A stretch of DNA of 9,003 nucleotides from Pseudomonadota bacterium (lineage in GTDB: Bacteria; Pseudomonadota; Alphaproteobacteria; Acetobacterales; Acetobacteraceae), in the NCBI GenBank assembly GCA_021819535.1, contig JAKAQU010000102.1:1-9003 (forward strand), in the 5' to 3' direction. The translations under genes and the position numbers were made by a program. The notes beneath the pieces are model-generated. The model made no database searches and had not been told where the DNA came from. It saw only the letters and a program-made list of their open reading frames with translations. Below, piece by piece: positions 1-7,640 of the stretch; position 1 is the stretch's first letter; every line of letters begins with the position of its first letter.

Positions 1-399
1 GGGCTGTTCGCCAATCCGGAGGCGGGTGGACGGCTCGATGACACGGTATTCGACTTGTTCCCGATGCTGCGTGATCACCTGCATCGTCCGGGGGGAAATC
101 TTTCCGGCGGGCAGCAGCAGCAACTGGCGATCGCGCGCGCTTTGCAGACGGCGCCGAAAATTATCCTGCTCGATGAGCCGACGGAGGGGATCCAGCCGAA
201 TATCGTCGAGGAGATCGAGCAGATCATCATTCGTCTCAATCGCGAGCGCGGCATCAGCATCATTCTGGTCGAGCAGAACGTGGCGTTTGCGCGCGAGGCA
301 TCGCAGCGCTTCATCATCATGGAAAGAGGCGGGGTTGCCGCGTCCGGCGGCACGACCGATCTGACCGACGCGTTGGTCCATCGTCATATGGCGGTGTGA
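1..399 (+). CDS. urtE: ABC importer ATPase, UrtE-type (C-terminal part; 5' end outside window)
   Basis: This is the last 132 residues of an ABC-transporter ATPase, open at the left window edge. The signature motif LSGGQQQQLAIARAL lies near residues 52-66 of the fragment, Walker B (IILLDEPTEG) follows, and the switch-region segment reads LVEQNVAFARE. The Walker A half is missing. The wording GGNLSGGQQQQ and DEPTEGIQPNIVEEI is typical of UrtE, the second ATPase of the urea/short-chain amide branch of the branched-chain amino acid (HAAT/LivF) importers. Such proteins sit on the inner face of the membrane and power substrate uptake. A complete aliphatic amidase lies 52 bp downstream on the same strand, so the importer may carry short-chain amides rather than, or as well as, urea. 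A LivF-type amino acid importer subunit is the alternative. The family is secure; the substrate is inferred from context. Confidence 0.85.
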   Translation, partial: GLFANPEAGGRLDDTVFDLFPMLRDHLHRPGGNLSGGQQQQLAIARALQTAPKIILLDEPTEGIQPNIVEEIEQIIIRLNRERGISIILVEQNVAFAREASQRFIIMERGGVAASGGTTDLTDALVHRHMAV

Positions 400-404
400 C
401 TGTC

Positions 405-419
405 GAGCCGAACCGGCTT
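405..419 (+). other. Small hairpin between urtE-like gene and amiE
   Basis: GAGCCG (405-410) can pair with CGGCTT (414-419) across an AAC loop, giving five Watson-Crick pairs and one G-U pair. It starts 6 nt after the transporter stop codon and no T tract follows it. It could be an RNA-processing or stability element in a polycistronic transcript, or chance. It is too weak to call a terminator. Confidence 0.2.
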
Positions 420-436
420 CCTATGCGACGTGCACA

Positions 437-444
437 AGAAAGGA
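437..444 (+). promoter_or_regulatory. Ribosome binding site of amiE
   Basis: AGAAAGGA ends 7 nt before the ATG at 452, good Shine-Dalgarno spacing. It fixes the amidase start, which agrees with the highly conserved amidase N-terminus (HGDISSSNDTVG). Confidence 0.7.
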
Positions 445-451
445 CAGCGAC

Positions 452-1489
452 ATGCTTCATGGCGACATATCAAGCAGTAACGACACGGTTGGCGTTGCCG
501 TGGTGAACTACAAAATGCCGCGGCTTCACACGCGCGCCGAGGTATTGGCGAATGCGCGAAAGATCGCCGACATGGTCAAGGGAATGAAAATTGGCTTGCC
601 CGGCATGGATCTGGTGATTTTCCCCGAATACAGCACCCACGGGATCATGTACGATTCCAAGGAGATGTATGAAACCGCGTCCGCCGTTCCAGGCGAGGAG
701 ACGGAGATCTTTGCCGAGGCCTGCCGCAGCGCGAAAGTATGGGGCGTGTTTTCGCTGACCGGCGAACGCCACGAGGAACATCCGCACAAGGCGCCCTACA
801 ACACCCTGATCCTGATGAACGACAAGGGTGAAATCGTCCAGAAATATCGCAAGATCATGCCGTGGGTGCCGATCGAAGGCTGGTATCCGGGCAATTGCAC
901 CTATGTGTCCGAAGGGCCAAAGGGCCTCAAGGTCAGCCTCATCATCTGCGACGACGGCAATTATCCCGAGATCTGGCGCGATTGCGCGATGAAGGGCGCC
1001 GAATTGATCGTGCGCTGTCAGGGCTACATGTACCCGGCCAAGGATCAGCAGGTTCTGATGGCGAAGGCGATGGCGTGGGCCAACAATGTCTATGTTGCGG
1101 TCGCCAACGCCTCTGGTTTCGATGGCGTTTATTCCTATTTCGGCCACTCGGCGATCATCGGCTTCGACGGCCGCACCCTCGGCGAGTGCGGCGAGGAGGA
1201 TTACGGCATCCAGTATGCGCAGCTCTCGAAATCGCTCATCCGCGATGCACGACGCACCATGCAGTCCGAAAATCATCTCTTCAAGCTGCTGCATCGCGGC
1301 TATACCGGCATGATCAACTCGCGCGAGGATACGCGTGGCGTCGCCGCTTGCCCCTATGATTTCTACAAGCAATGGATCAATGATCCGGACGCGACGCGCG
1401 AGATGGTGGAAGCGCTGACCCGCCCCACCGTCGGCACCGAGGAATGCCCGATCGAAGGCATTCCGCACGAAGCGGCGACCCATCGCTGA
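452..1489 (+). CDS. amiE: Aliphatic amidase (acylamide amidohydrolase)
   Basis: This complete 345-residue protein is near-collinear with Pseudomonas aeruginosa AmiE (346 residues), a cytoplasmic nitrilase-superfamily enzyme that hydrolyses short aliphatic amides such as acetamide and propionamide to the carboxylate and ammonia. The catalytic residues fall at the family positions: Glu59 (FPE), Lys134 (YRK), Glu142 (PIEGW) and nucleophile Cys166 (IICDDGNYPE). The N-terminus HGDISSSNDTVGVAVVNYKM and the block CQGYMYPAKDQQ are family hallmarks and separate it from formamidase AmiF, whose N-terminus differs. The 139 position, Cys in P. aeruginosa as I recall it, is Val here. The start is fixed by a good ribosome binding site 7 nt upstream. 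It follows an ABC-importer ATPase and precedes a CbbQ/CbbO pair on the same strand. Its base composition is visibly less GC-rich than the VWA gene downstream. No AmiR or AmiC regulator is visible in the window. Confidence 0.96.
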   Translation: MLHGDISSSNDTVGVAVVNYKMPRLHTRAEVLANARKIADMVKGMKIGLPGMDLVIFPEYSTHGIMYDSKEMYETASAVPGEETEIFAEACRSAKVWGVFSLTGERHEEHPHKAPYNTLILMNDKGEIVQKYRKIMPWVPIEGWYPGNCTYVSEGPKGLKVSLIICDDGNYPEIWRDCAMKGAELIVRCQGYMYPAKDQQVLMAKAMAWANNVYVAVANASGFDGVYSYFGHSAIIGFDGRTLGECGEEDYGIQYAQLSKSLIRDARRTMQSENHLFKLLHRGYTGMINSREDTRGVAACPYDFYKQWINDPDATREMVEALTRPTVGTEECPIEGIPHEAATHR

Positions 1490-1495
1490 CCTCGC

Positions 1496-1521
1496 GGCGC
1501 GGCGGGCCCGCCCGCCGTGCC
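1496..1521 (+). other. Strong GC hairpin between amiE and the cbbQ-like gene
   Basis: Bases 1496-1506 can pair with 1511-1521 (11 pairs, one of them G-U) across a 4-nt loop; the core GGCGGGCCCGCC (1501-1512) is a perfect palindrome. It starts 7 nt after the amidase stop codon. No run of T follows, so it is not a classical Rho-independent terminator. It could block 3' exonucleases, partly attenuate read-through, or simply reflect GC-rich sequence. Confidence 0.35.
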
Positions 1522-1557
1522 CTCATTCGCACCCGAACCTCCGTGAGTGGATCGCCG

Positions 1558-2355
<798 letters not shown>

Positions 2356-2375
2356 ACCTCGGGCCGGCGGCGCCG

Positions 2376-4586
2376 ATGGACGCGGTGCGGGAGGCGCTCG
2401 ATCTCGTCCGGCCGCAGGTGGCGCGGGCTTTCCCGGGCGCCTTGGCCGAGGATTTCGCGCGCGCCTGCCGCGAAGTGGCGAGCGAGGCTCCCCCCGGCCT
2501 CGTCCTCGCCTATGCCCGGGGTGCGCCGGCAATGGTGCCGTTCGTCGGCCGGGAGGCGGCGCTGGCGCTCGCCGGCATGGTGGCCGAGGTCGCGCGGGCG
2601 GCGGGAAATCATGCAGCACTCCTGCTCGCCGGTGCCGCACCCATCGCCGCCCGCATGACCGCCGATGCCGCCGCCTTCGCCATCTGGCTTCGCGCGATCG
2701 TGGCGCTCGCCGAGGCGGGGGCGGGCCCGGTGGTTTCGGTGCTTGGCCGGACCGAATCCCTGCTCGATGATCTCGGCGCGGCGGGGTTCGCGCGCTGGGT
2801 GCGGGAAGGGCTGCGGGCGACCGAGGCGGCGCCGGAAGGACGGCACGCGTTCTTCGTCGGCGACAGCGCCGCCGGCCGCGCGGCCCAGGCCCGGGCTGCG
2901 GGGGAAATCGGTCTCGCCGCTCTCGATCGCGGGCTCGGGCTTTTTGCCGCGGCACTGTGGGGCGAGATGCCGATGCTGCAAGCCGCCGCGCCGGGCGCCG
3001 ATGGCCGCCAGCGCCGCACCAGTTTCATGGGCCCCGTGGTCCGTCTGCCGCCGGCCTTTCGCGGTGTTGCGGCAGAGGACGCGGTGCTTCTCTATCGCGC
3101 GTCGGTCGCGCACGTGATGGCGCATCGCCGCTTCGGTGGCCCGCGCTTTCCGGTCGGCGGCCTGAAGCCGCTGCAGATCGCGTTGGTCTCGCTGATCGAG
3201 GATGCGCGCGTCGAGCATCTGGCGATGCGCGCGCTCCCCGGCCTCCGCCGCCTCTGGCTGCCCCATCACGTCGCCCGCCCCGAGGGGGTGCTGAGTGCAT
3301 CGTCCCTCCTCGCCCGTCTCGCCCGGGCGCTGATCGATCCGGCCTATGAGGATGGCAATCCCTGGGTCGAGAAGGGCCGGCGCATGGTTGCGGCCGCCTC
3401 GCCCGAGGATCCGGCGGCCAGCCGGCGGATCGGCAATCTCCTCGGCAATGATCTCGGTCAGATGCGGGTGCAGTTCAATCCACGCACCCATGTGGTGGAA
3501 CCGCTCTATCGGGACGATAATCTCGGCCTCTGGGATTTCGACGATGGCGGAGAGAGCGATCTCGATGCCGAGGCGCTGCCGCAGCCGGCGCGGCATGTCG
3601 GCGAGGCGGCCGGGCCGTCGCCGTCAGAGACGCGCGCGGCCGAGGCGGGCCGGGCCCGCGCCGTGGCAGAAGAGAGCGAAATCGGCATCCCGGTCGCCCG
3701 CTATCCAGAATGGGACCATCTGATCCGGGCCGCGCGGCATGACTGGACGACGGTCGTGGAATACGCGCCACCGGCCGCCGATCCCCATGCCCTGGCGGCG
3801 CTGCTCGGCCGCGACCACGTGTTGCTGGAGCGGATCGCCGCCCTCATCCGCGCCGCCCGGATCAGCCGCCCGCTGCGTCTGCGGCGTCAGGCGGAGGGCG
3901 AACAGTTCGATCTCGACGCCGCCCTCACCGCCGCGATCGACCAGAGGGCCGGGCTCACCCCGGATCCGCGCCTCTATACCCGCTTCGTGCGGCGTGCGCG
4001 CGATCTCGCCACTTTGCTGCTGCTCGATGCGTCCCGCTCGACCGATGATCGCATCCCCGGAACCACGCGGCGTGTGCTCGACCTCGAGGTCGAGGCGGCG
4101 GCGCTGTTCGGCCGCGCCCTCCAGCGTGTCGGCGATCCGTTCGCGATCCGCGCCTTCTGCTCCAACCGGCGGAGCGACGTGCGCTATTACCGCATCAAGG
4201 AGTTTCAGGAGCCCTATGACACCGGGACCGAACGGCGTCTCGCCGGGCTCGGCGGGCAATATTCCACCCGCATCGGTGCGGCCCTCCGCCATGCCGGGGC
4301 GGAACTCGCCGCCCGCAGCACCTATCGTCGGCTCCTCCTCGTCGTCACCGATGGCGAGCCCTCCGACATCGACGTGGTCGATCGCCGCTATCTCGCCGAG
4401 GATGCCCGGCGCGCGGTCCAGGATCTCGCCCGTCGCGGGATCGACGTGTTCTGCGTCGGGCTGGACGGGGGCGGCGAAAACCATCTTGCGCGCATTTTCG
4501 GAGCCCGCAATGTGCTCCATATCGGCCGGCTGGAGCGGCTGCCGGAGAGTCTCGCGAAACTCTATTTCCGTCTGACCGGGGGCTGA
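2376..4586 (+). CDS. cbbO: VWA-domain protein, CbbO/NorD family
   Basis: A 736-residue protein rich in Ala and Arg. The C-terminal von Willebrand factor A domain spans about 540-736 and has an intact metal-ion-dependent adhesion site: DASRS (551-555), Thr631 (QYSTRIG) and Asp659 (VVTDGEPSD). The N-terminal part is helical and variable, as in CbbO, where it contacts the AAA+ ring or the target. The segment about 385-435 is acidic and Ala/Pro-rich and is probably a flexible linker before the VWA region. No signal peptide or membrane segment is seen, so it should be cytoplasmic. It lies 20 bp after its ATPase partner, the normal Q-O pairing; the complex uses ATP to reactivate RubisCO (CbbQO) or to mature nitric oxide reductase (NorQD). 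The ATG at 2376 is the first plausible start after the upstream stop; its ribosome binding site is weak, suggesting coupling. Whether it is CbbO or NorD by descent cannot be settled by eye. Confidence 0.88.
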   Translation: MDAVREALDLVRPQVARAFPGALAEDFARACREVASEAPPGLVLAYARGAPAMVPFVGREAALALAGMVAEVARAAGNHAALLLAGAAPIAARMTADAAAFAIWLRAIVALAEAGAGPVVSVLGRTESLLDDLGAAGFARWVREGLRATEAAPEGRHAFFVGDSAAGRAAQARAAGEIGLAALDRGLGLFAAALWGEMPMLQAAAPGADGRQRRTSFMGPVVRLPPAFRGVAAEDAVLLYRASVAHVMAHRRFGGPRFPVGGLKPLQIALVSLIEDARVEHLAMRALPGLRRLWLPHHVARPEGVLSASSLLARLARALIDPAYEDGNPWVEKGRRMVAAASPEDPAASRRIGNLLGNDLGQMRVQFNPRTHVVEPLYRDDNLGLWDFDDGGESDLDAEALPQPARHVGEAAGPSPSETRAAEAGRARAVAEESEIGIPVARYPEWDHLIRAARHDWTTVVEYAPPAADPHALAALLGRDHVLLERIAALIRAARISRPLRLRRQAEGEQFDLDAALTAAIDQRAGLTPDPRLYTRFVRRARDLATLLLLDASRSTDDRIPGTTRRVLDLEVEAAALFGRALQRVGDPFAIRAFCSNRRSDVRYYRIKEFQEPYDTGTERRLAGLGGQYSTRIGAALRHAGAELAARSTYRRLLLVVTDGEPSDIDVVDRRYLAEDARRAVQDLARRGIDVFCVGLDGGGENHLARIFGARNVLHIGRLERLPESLAKLYFRLTGG

Positions 4587-4596
4587 CCCGCTATCA

Positions 4597-4692
4597 GGTT
4601 TCCAAAGGCATTACCTTTGCTGGGGGCTGGGGGCTGGGGGGCTGTGGCAAAGCCCCTGCCCTGATCACTGATGGGAAACCTTCATCGTTTTT
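4597..4692. terminator. Convergent intergenic structure: nested inverted repeats, probable two-way terminator or extragenic repeat
   Basis: The gap between the convergent VWA and hpf genes holds three nested or side-by-side stems. GGTTTCC (4597-4603) pairs with GGAAACC (4674-4680) as an outer arm. CAAAGG (4603-4608) pairs with CCTTTG (4614-4619), sharing one base with the outer arm. GGGGCT (4638-4643) pairs with AGCCCC (4651-4656). A run of five T (4688-4692) follows on the plus strand, just after the outer arm. The layout suggests termination for one or both converging transcripts. It also resembles, from memory, AAAGG/CCTTT plus GGGG/CCCC extragenic repeats common in Acetobacteraceae chromosomes. 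Folding was done by eye. Confidence 0.45.
4621..4642 (+). repeat. Tandem G-rich heptamer repeat
   Basis: The unit TGGGGGC occurs three times in a row (4621-4627, 4628-4634, and 4635-4642 with one extra G). It lies inside the convergent intergenic structure. It has three long G runs, plus a GG just after them, so a G-quadruplex is conceivable but not assured. Confidence 0.7.
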
Positions 4693-4700
4693 GACACATC

Positions 4701-5294
4701 CTAACTCGCTGTCGCCGTTGGATCGATCCAGCCGACATGGCCATCCTCGCGGCGATAGACGACGTTGAGTTCGCCGGTTGCGCTGTTACGGAACATCAGA
4801 ACCGTCTGGTCTTCGAGATCCATGCGCATCACCGCCTCGCCCACCGAGAGCAGGTTGATCTCGGCAGGGGTTTCGGCGATCACGGTCGCATAGGCGATGG
4901 CAGAGGTCTCGCCCGTCGTGCCATCGCCCTCGGTTTCCTCCTCCTCGCGCAACACATAGCGCCGCGCCGCTTCCGGGCGGGCGCGATGGGCGAGATCGCG
5001 GGCGTGCTCGTTGACGCGCCGGCGATAGCGGCGGAGGCGCTTGGCGATATGCTCGGCGGCATCGTCGAAGGCGGCATGCGCGTCCGCTGCTTCGCCTTCG
5101 GCCCGCAGAATGAGGCCGCGCCCGGCGTGGAGATTGATATCGCAGGTGAAAAAGCTGCGCGCGCGGCCAAAGGTGACATGCGCATCGAGCGCACGGTCGA
5201 AATATTTCCCGGCAATCACGCCGAGCTGCTCCGTCACCCGCAGACGCAGTGCATCTGACAATTCCACTTGCTTGCCCGAAACCGTGATCTGCAT
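4701..5294 (-). CDS. hpf: Ribosome hibernation promoting factor, long form
   Basis: A 197-residue protein with the two-domain layout of long HPF. The N-terminal S30AE/YfiA domain (about 1-105) begins MQITVSGKQVELSDALR and contains the basic helix HIAKRLRRYRRRV (82-94), which contacts 16S rRNA in this family. An acidic linker (about 115-130) leads to the C-terminal dimerisation domain (about 135-192) with INLLSVGEAVMRMDLEDQTVLMF split over 146-168 and ending in GHVGWIDP. Long HPF stalls 70S ribosomes and joins them into 100S dimers in stationary or starved cells. The ATG at 5294 matches the family start and has the G-rich GAAAGGGTGAGG ahead of it; a GTG at 5303 would add three residues. The gene lies 69 bp after rpoN, a standard proteobacterial pairing. 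The often-seen ptsN does not follow; the next gene is convergent. Confidence 0.94.
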   Translation of the reverse strand: MQITVSGKQVELSDALRLRVTEQLGVIAGKYFDRALDAHVTFGRARSFFTCDINLHAGRGLILRAEGEAADAHAAFDDAAEHIAKRLRRYRRRVNEHARDLAHRARPEAARRYVLREEEETEGDGTTGETSAIAYATVIAETPAEINLLSVGEAVMRMDLEDQTVLMFRNSATGELNVVYRREDGHVGWIDPTATAS

Positions 5295-5320
5295 CGACCT
5301 CACCCTTTCACCAGGTTATT

Positions 5321-5337
5321 TTCTTAAGATATAAGAA
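5321..5337. promoter_or_regulatory. AT-rich inverted repeat upstream of hpf (candidate operator/promoter region)
   Basis: TTCTTA (5321-5326) and TAAGAA (5332-5337) form a perfect 6-bp inverted repeat with a 5-bp spacer. It stands 26 bp upstream of the hpf ATG, in the 69-bp rpoN-hpf gap, and is strikingly AT-rich against its surroundings. On the minus strand the bases TTATAT or TATCTT within it could serve as a -10 element; a matching -35 is not convincing (TTCGGA lies 16 bp upstream of TTATAT). This suggests that hpf has its own promoter or a regulator site in addition to read-through from rpoN. I see no -24/-12 sigma-54 promoter pattern here. Confidence 0.3.
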
Positions 5338-5363
5338 CGCGCGCGCGGAATCCGAAGATATCC

Positions 5364-6881
5364 CTATACCATCTCCGCCTTCTCCCGCCGGCGCTGGACA
5401 GAGCCCGGAATCCGCAGCGCCTCGCGGTATTTGGCCACGGTTCGGCGGGCGATGTCCACGCCTTCGCGTCGTAAGGCGGCAACCAGCGCGTCGTCGGAGA
5501 GGATCGCGTCCGGCCGTTCGGCCTCGATCAGCGCCCGGATGCGGTGGCGGATCGCCTCGGCGCTGTGGCTTTCGCCGCTGGTGCCGGCAATCGCGGTGGT
5601 GAAGAAATATTTCAGCTCGAACGTGCCACGCGGGGTCGCCATGTATTTATGGGCGGTGACACGGCTCACCGTGCTCTCGTGCAACTCCACGGCGCTCGCG
5701 ATATCGCGGAGAATGAGCGGGCGGAGGTGGGAAATGCCGTGGCGGAAAAAACCGTCCTGCTGGCGGACGATCTCGGCCGCGACCTTGAGGATGGTCTCGG
5801 CGCGCTGGTGCAGCGATTTGACCAGCCAGTTCGCCGTTTGCAGCTTTTCGGCGAGAAAGCCGCGCGCCTCCTCGCCGCGGCGGGTGCGGGCGAGGATGCG
5901 CGCGTGCAGCCCCTGATTGACCAGGATGCGCGGCATGGTGTCGGGGTTGAGTTCGATCAGCCAGTTCTCATCGGGGGTTGCGCGCATCAGGAGATCGGGG
6001 AGGATCGGCGTCGCCGGCGCCTCGTCGAACCCGGCGCCGGGTTTGGGATCGAGGGCGCGGATTTCGGCGATCATGTCGGCAAGATCCTCGGCATCCACGC
6101 CGCAGATGTCCATCAGCTGCCGCAGATCGCGCCGCGCGAGCAGATCGAGATGGTCGAGCAGTGCCGCCATCGCCGGGTCGAGCCGGTTGCGCTCGGCGAG
6201 CTGTACGGCGAGGCACTCGGCGAGCGAGACGCAAAAAAGCCCGGTCGGGTCGAAGCGTTGCATGCGCGAGCGCACGCTCTCCACCCGATCGAGGGCAACG
6301 CCGAGCGCCTCCGCGATCGCCGACGGCGCGACCGGGAGCCGGCCAGAGGGGTCGAGGAGGGCGATGAGATGGGCGCCGATCAGCCGTTCGGCGGGATCGG
6401 CGAAGGAGAGCCGCAATTGCTCGCCGAGATGCTCGCGCAGGCTGCTTGGGCCGGCGGTGAGGCTGTCGATGCCGCGTTCGTCCTCGGAAAAATCGAGTGC
6501 CCCGCCCCGCCCCCCTGGCCCCACCCGGTCATAGCCATCGGCGCTGCCGCCGCGATCGAACCACTCCGCCGCCTCGGCATCGAGGGGGGCGGCCGCCTCG
6601 CTCGGCAGCGTGCCGGCGACGCTGATTTCCGTCGTGAGGCGGGAAAGATCGGTCTCGTCATGCCCGACCACCGCGACCACCTGATCCGGCGCCGGCCGTT
6701 CGCCGCCGTCACTCTCGCCGCGCTCGTCGCGCTCAAGCAGGGGGTTGCGCTCCAATTCCTCGGCAACGAAGGCGCTCACTTCGAGGTTGGAAAATTGCAA
6801 CAGCTTGATCGCTTGCCGCAATTGCGGCGTCATCACCAGCGATTGCGATTGGCGCAGGTCAAGACGCGGGCCGATCCCCAT
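5364..6881 (-). CDS. rpoN: RNA polymerase sigma-54 factor
   Basis: A complete 505-residue sigma-54. Region I (about 1-50) is the Gln/Leu-rich activator-interaction segment, with LDLRQSQSLVMTPQLRQAIK near the N-terminus. Region II (about 55-140) is a long, acidic, Gly-rich and poorly conserved linker. The core-binding domain follows. The DNA-binding part has HESTVSR at 401-407, then KYMATPRGTFELKYFF (412-427), and the diagnostic RpoN box ARRTVAKYRE at 478-487. RpoN directs polymerase to -24/-12 promoters that need an AAA+ enhancer-binding activator, and often controls nitrogen metabolism. The ATG is 9 nt after the lptB stop, so it is probably translated from the lpt transcript, an arrangement common in Proteobacteria. 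Whether it drives the amide cluster to its left cannot be told, because that cluster's promoter lies outside the window. Confidence 0.97.
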   Translation of the reverse strand: MGIGPRLDLRQSQSLVMTPQLRQAIKLLQFSNLEVSAFVAEELERNPLLERDERGESDGGERPAPDQVVAVVGHDETDLSRLTTEISVAGTLPSEAAAPLDAEAAEWFDRGGSADGYDRVGPGGRGGALDFSEDERGIDSLTAGPSSLREHLGEQLRLSFADPAERLIGAHLIALLDPSGRLPVAPSAIAEALGVALDRVESVRSRMQRFDPTGLFCVSLAECLAVQLAERNRLDPAMAALLDHLDLLARRDLRQLMDICGVDAEDLADMIAEIRALDPKPGAGFDEAPATPILPDLLMRATPDENWLIELNPDTMPRILVNQGLHARILARTRRGEEARGFLAEKLQTANWLVKSLHQRAETILKVAAEIVRQQDGFFRHGISHLRPLILRDIASAVELHESTVSRVTAHKYMATPRGTFELKYFFTTAIAGTSGESHSAEAIRHRIRALIEAERPDAILSDDALVAALRREGVDIARRTVAKYREALRIPGSVQRRREKAEMV

Positions 6882-6890
6882 GTCGCGACC

Positions 6891-7640
6891 CTAAAGGCTA
6901 AATCTTTCGCCGAGGTATACGCGCCGCACGTCTTCGTGCGCCACCACCTCCTGCGGCTGGCCCTCCATCAACACCTGGCCGTCATGCATGATATAGGCGC
7001 GATCGATCACTTCCAGCGTCTCGCGGACATTGTGGTCGGTGATCAGGACGCCGATGCCGCGATCCTTGAGATGGGAGACGAGATCGCGGATTTCGCCGAC
7101 CGCGATCGGATCGATGCCAGCGAGCGGTTCATCGAGCAGAATATAGCTCGGCTGGGTCGCAAGCGCGCGCGCGATCTCGAGGCGCCGCCGCTCGCCGCCG
7201 GAGAGCGCGAGCGAGGGGGTGCGGCGGAGATGGCCGATGCCGAATTCGGCGAGCAGTTCATCGAGCATCTGATCGCGCCGATCCTTCAGCGGCTCGACCA
7301 CTTCGAGCGCCGACATGATGTTCTGCTCGACATTGAGACCGCGAAAAATGCTCGCTTCCTGCGGCAGATAGCCGATGCCGAGCCGCGCGCGGCGATACAT
7401 CGGGAGGCCAGTGATCTCGTTGCCGTCGAGCCGGATGGAGCCGGTATCGGGGTGGACGAGGCCGACGATCATATAGAATGTCGTCGTTTTGCCGGCGCCG
7501 TTCGGGCCGAGCAGGCCGACCGCCTCGCCGCGCCGGACCGAGATCGAGACATTCCGCACCACCGGGCGTTTCTTGTACGTTTTGCCGAGACCGCTCGCGG
7601 TCAAGCCGATCTGACCCTGGACGACGCGAAGCTCGGTCAT
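6891..7640 (-). CDS. lptB: Lipopolysaccharide export ATPase LptB
   Basis: A 249-residue ABC ATPase. Visible motifs are Walker A GPNGAGKT (45-52), Q-loop Gln94 (YLPQEASIF), signature LSGGE (146-150), Walker B YILLDE (166-171) with catalytic Glu171, and switch His203 (TDHNVRETL). The strings YLPQEASIFR, EPLAGIDPIAVGEI and TDHNVRETL mark LptB rather than a generic ABC ATPase. It sits on the cytoplasmic face with LptF and LptG and powers extraction of lipopolysaccharide from the inner membrane into LptC and the LptA bridge. Its ATG overlaps the lptA stop by 4 nt (ATGA), which implies translational coupling, and rpoN follows after 9 nt. The first 10 residues precede the usual start of the domain; length is otherwise normal for the family (E. 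coli LptB is 241). Confidence 0.97.
   Translation of the reverse strand: MTELRVVQGQIGLTASGLGKTYKKRPVVRNVSISVRRGEAVGLLGPNGAGKTTTFYMIVGLVHPDTGSIRLDGNEITGLPMYRRARLGIGYLPQEASIFRGLNVEQNIMSALEVVEPLKDRRDQMLDELLAEFGIGHLRRTPSLALSGGERRRLEIARALATQPSYILLDEPLAGIDPIAVGEIRDLVSHLKDRGIGVLITDHNVRETLEVIDRAYIMHDGQVLMEGQPQEVVAHEDVRRVYLGERFSL

Noticed and set aside
470..1483. Long minus-strand open frame (337 codons) opposite the amidase
   Set aside because: It mirrors amiE, which has all family residues. Stop-free antisense frames are common in GC-rich genes and this translation shows no recognisable domain.
5295..5363. Sigma-54 (-24/-12) promoter in front of hpf
   Set aside because: No GG-N10-GC pattern with the conserved TGGCAC/TTGC core was found in the gap.
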